Source: Clostridia bacterium (lineage in GTDB: Bacteria; Bacillota; Clostridia; Oscillospirales; CAG-272). From it: 33,025 nt of DNA. This document shows positions 1 to 9,257 of this stretch, one piece after another. The translations under genes and the position numbers were made by a program. The notes below the pieces were generated by a model. It made no database searches. It saw nothing but the letters and a program-made list of their open reading frames with translations, and was not told the origin of the DNA. Within the stretch, counting starts at the first letter, position 1, and each line of letters opens with the position of its first letter. The stretch lies in contig JAFWTH010000145.1 of the NCBI GenBank assembly GCA_017518975.1, positions 1 through 33,025 on the forward strand. The letters are read 5' to 3'.

Positions 1-321
1 ACCGCGCACGGATATACGCTCTATTACTACAACAGCAAAAAGTTCGGCGAGCTTGACTTCGTGATCGAAGAGGACGGCAGGATCCTGCCGATCGAGATCA
101 AATCCGGAAAGGATTACTACCGCCACAACGCGATGGATAACGTGCTGAATCTGGCTGAATACGGCATCGACGAGGGATATGTTTTCTGCAACGGAAATAT
201 TGAGGTTGAAGGAAAAATTACCTACTTCCCGATCTATATGCTGATGTTCCTGCAGAAGCAGGAACTGCCGAAAGAGATCTTGTTCAACACCGATTTTTCG
301 GACCTGAACGACAAGATATAA
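1..321 (+). CDS. C-terminal part of a DUF4143-type ATP-binding protein (partial)
   Basis: The frame is open from the first base of the window and ends at TAA 319-321, so only the last ~106 residues are present. The visible part contains GELDFVIEEDG followed by ILPIEIKSGK, the D...E-x-K arrangement of the PD-(D/E)xK-like fold found at the C-terminus of DUF4143 proteins. In that family an N-terminal AAA ATPase domain precedes it; here it would lie outside the window. Base composition is GC-rich like the backbone and unlike the next gene, so this is probably the last native gene before the island. The family is common in gut Clostridia; its function is poorly known. The call rests on this C-terminal motif only. 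Confidence 0.7.
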   Translation, partial: TAHGYTLYYYNSKKFGELDFVIEEDGRILPIEIKSGKDYYRHNAMDNVLNLAEYGIDEGYVFCNGNIEVEGKITYFPIYMLMFLQKQELPKEILFNTDFSDLNDKI

Positions 322-441
322 AACCGCTTCGATTTGCCCCCCCGCAGGTTGATCATGATGCCCGACGCTCGAAAACAGAGCCGGCGTAATACCCTGTGGG
401 TTCGAATGTATTAAATGTAAAAAAACAGGGAGAGAAAAGAA

Positions 442-2730
442 ATGATTGAACTTCAAATCAAGCGTGAGAACGGTAAAATCTTCTGCCCATTAACTAATTC
501 TTGGCATATAGAAACGCCTGAGGAAAGGGTTCGTCAAGGATATATAAAAACTCTTGTTGAGGAATATGGCTATTCACTTGATCAAATGGCGCAAGAAATA
601 AGAGTTACAAATTCTCAACGCGGACAAGGGAATGCCCGTGCTGATATTGTTGTTTGGAAATCCAAAGAAGACAAAGATGCAAAGCGTTCTGCTTTTATTG
701 TTGTTGAATGTAAAGCCGAAAATGTTCGTATTCGCGAGGAAGACTATTATCAGGGCTATAACTATGCTTCTTGGGCAGGAGCAAGTTTCTTTATAACAAC
801 AAATGAAAAAGAAACTAAATACTTTAATGTAGATAAAGATTATCTTCCCAAAGAGCTGGTGGAAGTTGTTACCGTTCCTACTGCCGAAGAAGCATTGAAT
901 GATAAAAAAGTAAAAGATATTCTTTCTAAAACCAAGACTTTTACAAGGGATGATTTCACCAAGATTCTCCGCACCTGCCATAATATTATACGTAACAATG
1001 ATAAGCTTTCTCCTGAAGCTGCTTTTGATGAGATCAGTAAAATTCTTTTTATGAAGATCAAATATGAACGTGAGCAGCGAGGCGCAAAAGTATTTACTAA
1101 AAATGAATTTATAGAAAAAGAGAAGTGGTTTGAAAAGGAAATACGTCCCAGTCTGAAAGGAACACCCAAAGACCTTCCTTATATGCAATTCCTGTTTTAT
1201 AACACAAAAGAAGAATTCAAGGATGATCAACTATTTGAAGAAAACGAAGTCATTAAAATCAGACAGAATAGTTTTGAACAAATTCTCGAAAAACTTGAAA
1301 CATATAACCTTTCTGACACGCAAGATGACGTTAAAGGAATAGCGTTCGAACAGTTTCTCGGAACAACTTTTCGTGGCGAGCTTGGTCAATATTTCACTCC
1401 ACGAACTATCGTTAACTTTATGACTTCTGTTCTTGATCCAAAGGAGGGCGAAGTAATCTGCGATCCTACTTGCGGCAGTGGCGGATTTTTAATTAAAGCA
1501 TTCGAGTATGTGCGTGAACAAATAGAGGATGACATTAAAGCACAAAAAGCAAAATTACGCGCAGATATTGAAGGGCAAAATTATGAATCAGTAAGCGAAA
1601 AAGAACAACTTGCTATTAACTTAAAAATTGAGACAATGCAAGCGGCTCTTAATAGCGAACTTGATACACAAAATGAAGGCAGTCGTATGTATAACCTATC
1701 TCATAATTGTATTTATGGTACGGACGCCAATCCTCGTATGGCGAGAACTTCTAAGATGAATATGATCATGCATGGTGACGGTCATGGTGGTGTGCATCAT
1801 CATGACGGCCTTCTGAACGTGAACGGCATTTTCGAGGAAAGATTTGATGTAATTCTTACGAATCCTCCTTTTGGTTCGAGAATTGACAAGAGCCAGAAAA
1901 TCACCGAAACCGATAGATTTACAGATGAGTCTTTAATTGCAAAATATAGAGAGAAATATGGAGAAGCATATGACGAGGCGTTGAAGCAGGTCGATGATCA
2001 TATTGGAAAGACCCTGCTGTCCCTTTATGATACCGGTTCAATGTCTGGCTTGACAGAAGTCATCTTTATGGAAAGATGCCTCCGCCTTCTGAAAAAAGGC
2101 GGGCGTATGGGAATGGTTCTTCCGGAAGGCGTGCTGAACACATCAAATTTGCAAAAAGTTCGTGAATATTTTGAGGGAAGGGCAAAAATTATCTTAATCT
2201 GTTCCATTCCTCAAGATGTGTTTATTGCCGCCGGTGCTACCGTAAAGCCCAGCCTTGTTTTCTTCAAGCGCTTTACTGAAGAAGAGGAACGTCAATATGC
2301 TGAATGCAAACGCAAGGCATATCTGGAATGCTATGAGAAGTACAAGGTGGAGGCTGATAAACTGCTTGCCGATCATCAAGCCTTAGTAGATTCAGGAAAA
2401 AGCAGATCAAAGGAAGCAAAAGCCATTCGTAGCAGACTTGCTGCGATTGCAAGTGCAGCTGAGGAGGATGCAAAACCTTTGGTTAAAGAGTATTTCGATT
2501 ATGAAATCCCGATTGCCATGGTGGAGGACGCCGGTATCACTTCTACGGGAATGGTATCTGATGGGAATCAGCTTCCGCAACTTTTGGAAGAATACAGACA
2601 GTATGAATCTGAAAATAGATTATGGGAAAAGACAAACAAAAAAGTGTTTTATAAAATAGCTGAAAACGGAGATATTGTTCGTAAAGCTGACTCCGATGAT
2701 ACGGGGGTGATTTTGCGTGGTCAAAACTAA
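442..2730 (+). CDS. hsdM: Type I-like N6-adenine DNA methylase with fused N-terminal nuclease-like domain
   Basis: Predicted to methylate adenine in DNA together with the downstream specificity subunit. The methylase domain shows SAM-binding motif I DPTCGSGGF at residues 341-349 and catalytic motif IV NPPF at 474-477, with the GQYFTP signature of HsdM before motif I. At 762 aa it is much longer than a usual HsdM (~500 aa). The extra N-terminal ~180 residues match the HsdR N-terminal nuclease type (HSDR_N_2): D68 in ADIVVW and E89-x-K91 in VVECKAE form a D...ExK core. No DEAD-box translocase follows. The start ATG has AGGGAGAG about 7 bases upstream. The gene is AT-rich compared with the 1-321 gene, suggesting transfer. 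It opens a four-gene operon. The fused domain could cut DNA itself or be regulatory; that is inference. Confidence 0.88.
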   Translation: MIELQIKRENGKIFCPLTNSWHIETPEERVRQGYIKTLVEEYGYSLDQMAQEIRVTNSQRGQGNARADIVVWKSKEDKDAKRSAFIVVECKAENVRIREEDYYQGYNYASWAGASFFITTNEKETKYFNVDKDYLPKELVEVVTVPTAEEALNDKKVKDILSKTKTFTRDDFTKILRTCHNIIRNNDKLSPEAAFDEISKILFMKIKYEREQRGAKVFTKNEFIEKEKWFEKEIRPSLKGTPKDLPYMQFLFYNTKEEFKDDQLFEENEVIKIRQNSFEQILEKLETYNLSDTQDDVKGIAFEQFLGTTFRGELGQYFTPRTIVNFMTSVLDPKEGEVICDPTCGSGGFLIKAFEYVREQIEDDIKAQKAKLRADIEGQNYESVSEKEQLAINLKIETMQAALNSELDTQNEGSRMYNLSHNCIYGTDANPRMARTSKMNMIMHGDGHGGVHHHDGLLNVNGIFEERFDVILTNPPFGSRIDKSQKITETDRFTDESLIAKYREKYGEAYDEALKQVDDHIGKTLLSLYDTGSMSGLTEVIFMERCLRLLKKGGRMGMVLPEGVLNTSNLQKVREYFEGRAKIILICSIPQDVFIAAGATVKPSLVFFKRFTEEEERQYAECKRKAYLECYEKYKVEADKLLADHQALVDSGKSRSKEAKAIRSRLAAIASAAEEDAKPLVKEYFDYEIPIAMVEDAGITSTGMVSDGNQLPQLLEEYRQYESENRLWEKTNKKVFYKIAENGDIVRKADSDDTGVILRGQN

Positions 2731-4090
2731 ACAATCAATTTTGCATTTTATTAAACTCAGTCAAACATCAGATTGGAATATAAAACAAATTGTCAGCCAA
2801 GTCTTTTTTAATTCAAAGTACGATAAAATTAGCATAGGAAAATGTATTAGAAGAATTAAAAACGAAGTGGTGGTACAAGACGATACTCTTTACAAACGTT
2901 TAACCATAAAAACAAAAGGCGGCGGAGTGTCTGTTAGAGATGAATTGATCGGAAAAGGAATAAAAACTAAGAATCAATACCTTGTGTCTTCCGGACAACT
3001 CGCCGTATCTAAAATTGATGCGAGAAATGGTGCGTTTGGTATAGTGCCGCCTGAAGCAGATAACGCCATAATAACGGGTAACTTTTGGGTTTTTGAAGTT
3101 GATAAGAATATAGTTTTTCCACAGTTTTTAGTTATATTACTCTCGTCAGTACAGTTTGTTCAGGCCTGGTTAGAATGTAGTAATGGTAGCGGAAATCGTC
3201 TGTATTTACAAGAAGAAAGGTTTTTAAAGTATAAAATACCTCTTCCCTCTCTTAATGAGCAACAAGCTTTGCTGGATGTGTATAACTTTAGCATGCAAAA
3301 GGTGGCCGATGCGGAGAATAAAGCAAAAACTGTAAGCTATGAAATAGAAAGATTTTTGTTTGAGTCGTTAGGGATTGCTAATAGAGAATTGGTTAAAAAT
3401 CATTCTATTATTCATTATGTCTCTTTCAAAGACATTAATAGATGGGGATATGACAAAATCTCTATGATTTTTCCGTATGTGTTTATTAAATACAAAGCAT
3501 ATTCATTTAATGATAGACCTATGTGGCTTAAGGCGCTCGTACGAGGTAAAAGCCCACAATATAGCGCTGATAGCGTAAGTATTATTCTTAACCAGAAGTG
3601 CAACAGAACAGATTCTATTGATTTGTCTTATGCAAAAACAGTTGATACTGAATGGTTAGAAATGTTTGATAAGAGATATTTGACAAAAGAAAGCGATATA
3701 TTAATCAATTCGACGGGTGAAGGTACGCTTGGACGAGCTAGCCTTGTAACTAAAGAGCATGAAGGATTGGCATATGACAGCCATATGCTTCTGCTTAGAG
3801 TTAATCAAGAAGAGGTGGACCCTCAACTGATAGTAGATTTGATTAATAGCCCCTTTGGGCAAAAACAAGTAGAAGTGAACAAAAGTGCTCAAGCAACAAA
3901 GCAGACAGAGTTGGGTGTAGACAATACAAAAAGAATCCTATTCCCGCTGCCAGATCTTTCTGAACAAAAGAGAATATCGTTCGTAGTGAAAGAGAAAAAG
4001 AATAAAATCAGTGCACTTCAGAAAAGCGCTGAGAATTTACGAATGCAGGCCAAAAAAGAATTTGAGGAGGCTGTTTTTGGTGAGATTTGA
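2717..4090 (+). CDS. hsdS: Type I-like specificity subunit (HsdS)
   Basis: DNA sequence-recognition subunit that would direct the methylase to a bipartite target. The 457-aa protein has the two-fold HsdS plan: a first target-recognition half (about residues 1-180) closing with KIPLPSLNEQQALL, a coiled linker, and a second half (about 220-420) closing with LFPLPDLSEQKR. A predicted helix rich in K, A and E follows. The paired LPSLNEQQ / LPDLSEQK motifs are the usual ends of HsdS recognition domains. Translation starts at GTG 2717, overlapping the methylase end by 14 bases, so the two genes are probably translationally coupled. The 3' end overlaps the next gene by 11 bases. The target sequence cannot be read from the protein. 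Confidence 0.9.
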   Translation: MVKTKQSILHFIKLSQTSDWNIKQIVSQVFFNSKYDKISIGKCIRRIKNEVVVQDDTLYKRLTIKTKGGGVSVRDELIGKGIKTKNQYLVSSGQLAVSKIDARNGAFGIVPPEADNAIITGNFWVFEVDKNIVFPQFLVILLSSVQFVQAWLECSNGSGNRLYLQEERFLKYKIPLPSLNEQQALLDVYNFSMQKVADAENKAKTVSYEIERFLFESLGIANRELVKNHSIIHYVSFKDINRWGYDKISMIFPYVFIKYKAYSFNDRPMWLKALVRGKSPQYSADSVSIILNQKCNRTDSIDLSYAKTVDTEWLEMFDKRYLTKESDILINSTGEGTLGRASLVTKEHEGLAYDSHMLLLRVNQEEVDPQLIVDLINSPFGQKQVEVNKSAQATKQTELGVDNTKRILFPLPDLSEQKRISFVVKEKKNKISALQKSAENLRMQAKKEFEEAVFGEI

Positions 4091-5245
4091 TACTCAAGAT
4101 ATTCCTTTTGAAGAAAAGATTGTGCGTTTGATCTCTCATGGTCAGGAAGGTGATTATTGGGATTTCAAGAAAGAGTGGTATAAAAGCAAGACAGATCTTT
4201 TACATGACATTATTTGCATGGCAAATAATTTGTCTAATCGTGATGCCTATATTATTATCGGTGTGGATGAAGAAAACAATTATAGGATTGCCAGCGTTGA
4301 AAACGACTCAAACCGAAAGAACACTCAAAGAATAGTCGATTTTTTGAAGGACAAAAAGTTTGCTGGTGGAGTTAGACCAATTGTTTATGTTGAGACAATC
4401 AAATTATCCGAGGGTATTATTGATGTTGTAGTAATTGAAAACAGTAATAATACTCCATTCTATTTGACAGATCAATTTGAAGGCGTAAAGGCAAACAGCA
4501 TCTACACGCGTGTAATAGATACCAATACGCCTATCGATAAATCCGCAGACATCAATAATGTGGAGTATCTATGGCGTAAACGGTTTCGTTTGGACGATAC
4601 CCCATTAGACATAATAGGGCTATACATTAACGATGTTCATGATTGGGAAAACTCCCCGATCGAATCTGAAATGTGCAAATACTATAAAAAAAATCACCAG
4701 AGTATATCATTAAAGAAGAGTCTGACGATACTCGCACCGGCTATGAATTTTATCTGTTCAGCCAAACGGACTCAACGCCGCACTGGTATTTGGTGACATT
4801 GTATTATCACCAAACGGCATTAGCTCAATTTCAGGGAATAGCGCTTGATGGCGGGCGTTGCTTTGTCATCGTTCCAGATATGTCCGGTATATCTTTTTCG
4901 GAATATGGACATTGGGACATAAGCTATCGTTATTATGAAATCAATACTCTCAGATATAAATTGCAACGCTTTTACCGTCAAGATGGTGGGGCGGATTATG
5001 AATACGATTTTGGACGCTTTATGGAGTGCGTTTTAGTTTTTGACTCAGAAAATGAACGCAAACAGTTTGAAATGTATGTAAAACAAAATGAAAGTCATTA
5101 CCGTGAGTTATACTCTGCTCAAGGAGATGCCGGGTTGCCGTATTTCCCGGTTCTTGAGGGATATAACATGGAAAAATTTAGAGAAGATTATCGTAACGCT
5201 CTCGTAATGCAAAAATTGTTGGAAGAATTCAGAATAAATATCTAA
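4080..5245 (+). CDS. AlbA_2/Schlafen-like protein, reading frame broken by a -1 shift at an A8 run
   Basis: The start is GTG 4080, set by GAGGAGG at 4064-4070 inside the end of hsdS (TTG 4077 is the alternative). The first frame gives an AlbA_2-type domain: GDYWDFKKEW near residue 25, then DIICMANN and AYIIIGVDEE. This domain occurs in Schlafen-like nucleases and in many HTH regulators. Frame 1 runs to 4796, but its last ~35 residues look unlike real protein. After a -1 shift at the A run 4686-4693 the product reads through YIIKEESDD, GYEFYLFSQ and PHWYLVTLYYH to TAA 5245, giving about 388 aa. The C-terminal half shows no family that I recognise. The break may be programmed slippage, a mutation or a homopolymer read error. 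The operon position implies a role with the methylase and ATPase. Confidence 0.8.
4686..4693 (+). other. A8 slippery run, candidate -1 frameshift site
   Basis: Eight A's follow codon TAT. In the zero frame the codons are AAA AAA AAT. The heptamer A-AAA-AAT is a known type of -1 slippery sequence, and A runs also permit polymerase slippage. A -1 shift here joins two open frames into one sensible protein. Sequencing error is the main alternative. Confidence 0.5.
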
Positions 5246-5268
5246 CCGAAATTTGGCGATGAAGAATA

Positions 5269-7095
5269 ATGAAACTAAAAACGTTACAAATAAAGAAATA
5301 TAAAAACCTAAAAGACATAACCATTGATTTCGAAAGCGGAAATGGGCTTACTATGCTCATCGGCAATAATGGAAGTGGCAAGAGCAATATATTAGAAGCG
5401 ATCAGCGGGATATTTTCAAATGCTTATTCTGTAAAACCCATCCATAAATTTGTGTATTCGTTAACCTATGAAATCAAAGGTAAAACAGTCGAACTAAAAC
5501 GAACTATATATAAATGTCAGTATTATATTGATGGAAAAGTAATAGCAGTTAAGGATATTTGGAAGCAAGGATTATTACCTACAAATGTCATTGCTTTGTA
5601 TAGTGGTGAAGATAAGCGTTGGTGGCACAATTATTACGAACCGTTTTACTTTAAGTTTATTCGTGAAGTAACAACAGGGGTGGGCAATGGTATTCCTCCT
5701 AGAATGTATTATATAAATAAGTATTATTGGGATATTGCGTTGCTCACATTGATTTACAGTAGTGCCGACGACGACAAAAAGTTTTTAAGAAAAATAATTG
5801 GAAGAGACACTGTTGATAATATTCTTTTGTTCTATACGAGTAATGTTGAACACCTTTGTAAATCTGAGTTGTTAAAATCATTTTTAACAAGCATAAACCT
5901 GTTTTCAGAGCATAGCAAAAGTCCTGAGGGCAAACCAATTTATATGTATGCTATGACAAAAGAGAATATCATGGATACATATGGTGTGCAAGTGTTTGAT
6001 GAATATGTTGCTTTTAAAAACTTTTTTATGTTTGTTGATGCAAAATTTCTTAACAGTAAACCGGATGGGTTTAATTACTATGAGAAACAATTATTTGATT
6101 TTTTAGTTCAAGCATATATGCCGAAAAGCAAAAAAATAATTAAAAATATTGAGTTGATTTACAATGGTTTTTCGGCTAAGAATTTAAGCGAAGGTGAAAA
6201 GAAGCTAATCTTAATCAGAGCTATTTTATCATTTGTAGCCGATGAAAATTCTTTAATCCTATTTGATGAACCTGATGCCAACATACACGAAAGTAGAAAG
6301 CAAGAACTATACGATCTTTTCTCGGAATACTGCAAATATGATAGGCAGATGGTTGTTGCTACCCATTCACCGATTATGGCGCAATTAGCAACGGAAAAGC
6401 AATTACTAATGTTGGAAATTGAAGATGGCAAAGCTGTTGTTTTAACGGAAGAAAAAATAGATAAAATTAAACGTTTATCTGGAACTACATGGGATGTTAT
6501 CGGTCAAGGAATGATGTTAAAATCCGATAAGCCACTTGTTGTATTTGAAGGTAAGACAGATGTTATGTATGTTAAGCGTGCATTGGAATTACTAAAAACA
6601 AATACACCACGCTTTAATACATTTTCTGTAGATTTTCTTAATGCCAACGGTGCGGGAAATGTCAAATCATTCATAGATAATTTGAAAGAGTTTGTATCTG
6701 CATCAAAGAGGATTATAGTGTTTTTTGACAGAGACAATGCCGGACGTGACGGGGCACATTCAATAACCGGAATATCAAAAAGTGACGAACGAATTATGAC
6801 TTATCAAGATATTGTACAAGACAATATAACTGTATCATTTATTCCATATAAAGATGACGTCACTGACGGTGATTTTCTTATTGAAGATTACTTCTCTTGG
6901 GATGGTACTATAGAAGCAATCGTAGAAGATTTAATACCTGATCGTAAACATCCGATAAAAAACTTACCTAATTTACCAGAAAGAATAAAGACTGAAATTG
7001 CAAAACGTGTTAACGGATTTGAGCCCGATGAATTCAAAGGTTTTATTCCATTATTAGATAAAATCTTACAACTTTCTCAGGATGTCTACGAATGA
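5269..7095 (+). CDS. OLD-like AAA ATPase with C-terminal TOPRIM domain
   Basis: Predicted ATP-dependent nuclease of the OLD/GajA type. The 608-aa protein starts KLKTLQIKKYKNLKD, typical of the SMC/RecF-like ATPases. Walker A is GNNGSGKS (residues 32-39), Walker B is LILFDEPD (329-336) and the switch histidine is in ATHSP (364-368). A TOPRIM domain follows: E427 in VVFEGKTD, D487 and D489 in FFDRDNAG, and a later FLIEDYF. In OLD proteins these acidic residues bind metal and cut nucleic acid. It ends the operon begun by the methylase, 23 bases after the AlbA_2 gene, and is equally AT-rich. No GajB-like helicase follows, so this is not Gabija. Pairing with a type I-like M/S module suggests phage defence, which is inference. 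Confidence 0.85.
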   Translation: MKLKTLQIKKYKNLKDITIDFESGNGLTMLIGNNGSGKSNILEAISGIFSNAYSVKPIHKFVYSLTYEIKGKTVELKRTIYKCQYYIDGKVIAVKDIWKQGLLPTNVIALYSGEDKRWWHNYYEPFYFKFIREVTTGVGNGIPPRMYYINKYYWDIALLTLIYSSADDDKKFLRKIIGRDTVDNILLFYTSNVEHLCKSELLKSFLTSINLFSEHSKSPEGKPIYMYAMTKENIMDTYGVQVFDEYVAFKNFFMFVDAKFLNSKPDGFNYYEKQLFDFLVQAYMPKSKKIIKNIELIYNGFSAKNLSEGEKKLILIRAILSFVADENSLILFDEPDANIHESRKQELYDLFSEYCKYDRQMVVATHSPIMAQLATEKQLLMLEIEDGKAVVLTEEKIDKIKRLSGTTWDVIGQGMMLKSDKPLVVFEGKTDVMYVKRALELLKTNTPRFNTFSVDFLNANGAGNVKSFIDNLKEFVSASKRIIVFFDRDNAGRDGAHSITGISKSDERIMTYQDIVQDNITVSFIPYKDDVTDGDFLIEDYFSWDGTIEAIVEDLIPDRKHPIKNLPNLPERIKTEIAKRVNGFEPDEFKGFIPLLDKILQLSQDVYE

Positions 7096-7283
7096 TTAAT
7101 GCAAAACCATTAATAACAAATTATCTGCGACCATCTGATCTTTGATATTAAGGTTTGCTTTATTAAAAACAGCTATACACCGCAGTATAGTCCTGAAGTT
7201 TTCGCAAAGTAATGGAACAAGTGGGGATTTTTGAGAAAAATAATTAAACTATTATAACAAGTATATTTGAAATGAGGTTAAAA

Positions 7284-8051
7284 ATGATTTCTGCTAGAGA
7301 GTATTTAAAAGAACTTATTGATCGGGGTGAATCTTTGGGGAAGCCACAGTATGATAAAATGGCTATTCATTCTGCATTATCTCTTATGAACGCTTATCCA
7401 TCTGAAACGATGGTACGAGATTGGATGCGGGATGTTCAGGATTTTAGCCATAAATACTTGAAAACTCACCTTATATATCAGTTACTTGTATCTACTTTTA
7501 ACACAATGGGCTCTAATAAAGTGACTTCTATATTATTCTATTTGGAAAAAGTTTATTGCGACTACGATTTTTGGGATTCAATTGAAAAGCAAAACAACCT
7601 AGTATCAGAGCAGAAGAGACAAGAAACGACATATGATGTTTTTATTTCACACGCAAATAAAGACAAGGAAGAATATGTTGAAAAATTGAAACTATCATTT
7701 GAAAAATTGAATGTTAAAATTTTTTACGATGAAGATTCTTTAGAATGGGGCGACAAATGGAAGGAAAGAATTCTTGATGGTGTATCCAAGGCAAGATTTG
7801 CTGTCATAGTAATCTCTGAAAACTATTTTGGTCGTGAATGGACGGAAAAAGAATTAAATGAATTTTTAAGTCGGCAAAATGCTAGTGGGCAGAAGATTAT
7901 TTTACCGATTTTACATAATATAACTGTTGAACAATTGAGAGAAAAATATCCCGCATTAGCGGAAATTCAAGCGTTAGATTCTTCAAAGTATTCATGCGAT
8001 GAAATAGCTTTAAGATTTGCAGGTATATTTATAAATAAGCTTAAGAGATAG
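7284..8051 (+). CDS. TIR-domain protein
   Basis: The 255-aa protein has an N-terminal helical region (about 1-110) that I do not recognise, then a TIR domain (about 115-245) beginning TYDVFISHANKD. It includes FYDEDSLEWGDKW (the BB-loop region) and GREWTEKEL. E190 in W-x-x-x-E-L sits where TIR NADases carry the catalytic glutamate. Bacterial TIR proteins with this residue often cleave NAD+ as abortive-infection effectors. The start ATG 7284 is preferred over ATG 7272 because AGG at 7275-7277 then serves as its ribosome binding site. The next gene begins 11 bases downstream, so the two are probably co-transcribed. No cyclic-nucleotide synthase or Thoeris partner is seen nearby. Confidence 0.85.
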   Translation: MISAREYLKELIDRGESLGKPQYDKMAIHSALSLMNAYPSETMVRDWMRDVQDFSHKYLKTHLIYQLLVSTFNTMGSNKVTSILFYLEKVYCDYDFWDSIEKQNNLVSEQKRQETTYDVFISHANKDKEEYVEKLKLSFEKLNVKIFYDEDSLEWGDKWKERILDGVSKARFAVIVISENYFGREWTEKELNEFLSRQNASGQKIILPILHNITVEQLREKYPALAEIQALDSSKYSCDEIALRFAGIFINKLKR

Positions 8052-8062
8052 AAAGGAAAAAA

Positions 8063-9139
8063 ATGAACAAATCAAAACTTCAATTAGCAATAGCATCCTT
8101 TGTGAAGAATAAGAAGACCAACGCCGACTATTACAATGATAACTGGGCTGAGCGAAAGGAGCGCAAAACGTATTATCAGTCCTTTACACGGGACAAGCTG
8201 TTAGCCATGACAGAAGAAGGCTTTCTCGAGTACATAAGCAAGCTGTGGTCGATGCTGATTTGGGGCAACAAAAAATATGTCGCCGATCAATTGATAGCGG
8301 ACAATGGATTCGATGTAATCAAAAAGCAGCTGGCTGAATTGTTGTATGGGTCAGCGCCGATTGAAAAGCGGTGGGATACCTTCTTGAAATCCATAAAAGG
8401 GATGGGGCCAGCGACAATCAGCGAACTTCTTACCTATGCCAACCCGGATGAATACGTTATCTTTAATAAGACAACGATTCAGTGTTTTACCTATCTCGAA
8501 ATCCCGGATATGCCCAAGTACAATTATCAGTACACCGGCAAAAAGTATGCAGAAGTCTGCGCGATTGCAAAGGAGATATCCATCGCACTGAAATCAGCTG
8601 GAGCCGAAGACTGCGATTTGTTGGCGGTTGACTATTTCCTTTGGGATGAAGTATTGCCGTTAGCAGAAAAGAAGGAGCCCGGTAATCAGGCTCCTGTAAC
8701 GGTCACGCCCAAAACGGCCAGCGATTCCAAGTCGCTTCACGATGAAATTAAAGAAAAGCTGGTCGCTATCGGAGAGCTTTTGGGCTTTGAAAGCCGCTCT
8801 GAGGTCACAATAGGCGCTGGCGCAAGGGTTGACGCTGTATGGGAAGCGAAAATCGGCAATATGGGAAAGGCCATTTATGTGTTTGAGGTTCAGGTTGGCG
8901 GGTCAGTAAAAAGCCTTATTCTAAATCTCAAAAAGGCGCAGAGCAACGCAGCAGTACAGGCTGTCGTTGCCGTGGCCGATGAGGAGCAGCTTGCAAAGAT
9001 CATCCGTGAAAGCGCCGGCGTCATCGACGAGAAATCTCTCCGCACTTGGAACTCCGATGATGTCCTCGCCGTCTACGACTCCCTCGCCCGAGCTCACGAG
9101 TCGATCAATAAATTGGCGTTGGTGCCGGAGAGCTTTTGA
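8063..9139 (+). CDS. Putative nuclease: helix-hairpin-helix-like N-terminus with C-terminal PD-(D/E)xK-like domain
   Basis: A 358-aa protein with AGAAAGGA just upstream of ATG. Residues 1-200 are mainly helical and contain SIKGMGPATISELLTYANP, resembling a helix-hairpin-helix DNA-binding turn. After a linker (about 210-230) the C-terminal part has ARVDAVW (D257), then YVFEVQVGG with E275-x-Q277, and a helical stretch ending in VVAVADEEQ. The D...E-x-Q pattern is a recognised variant of PD-(D/E)xK nucleases. No exact family is recognised. The gene is less AT-rich than its neighbours, notably near its 3' end, so it may have a different origin within the island. Its closeness to the TIR gene suggests a two-gene unit, but either could act alone. 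Confidence 0.65.
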   Translation: MNKSKLQLAIASFVKNKKTNADYYNDNWAERKERKTYYQSFTRDKLLAMTEEGFLEYISKLWSMLIWGNKKYVADQLIADNGFDVIKKQLAELLYGSAPIEKRWDTFLKSIKGMGPATISELLTYANPDEYVIFNKTTIQCFTYLEIPDMPKYNYQYTGKKYAEVCAIAKEISIALKSAGAEDCDLLAVDYFLWDEVLPLAEKKEPGNQAPVTVTPKTASDSKSLHDEIKEKLVAIGELLGFESRSEVTIGAGARVDAVWEAKIGNMGKAIYVFEVQVGGSVKSLILNLKKAQSNAAVQAVVAVADEEQLAKIIRESAGVIDEKSLRTWNSDDVLAVYDSLARAHESINKLALVPESF

Positions 9140-9257
9140 TTATCACATTGGTGTGAAATGAAAAGTTGAACGTGGGAAAACTAATAAAAGATATTCTTTC
9201 TCATACAATAGAGAGTATTAGAGATGCGGGAAATAGTACAAAAATAGGAGGCTGTAT

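Noticed and set aside
396..407. GTGGGTTCGAAT, like a tRNA T-arm, at the left island edge (possible att site).
   Set aside because: The following bases cannot pair to close the T stem, no CCA end or other tRNA arms are present, and no copy was found at the right edge.
4790..5245. Separate 151-aa gene after the AlbA_2 gene.
   Set aside because: It continues sensibly upstream in the same frame to the A8 run, so it is the C-terminal half of one split gene.
5269..7095. Gabija system (GajA).
   Set aside because: The domain plan is similar, but no UvrD-like GajB follows.
7173..7190. CTATAC/GTATAG hairpin as terminator of the methylase operon.
   Set aside because: Only 6 AT-rich pairs and no T run after it.
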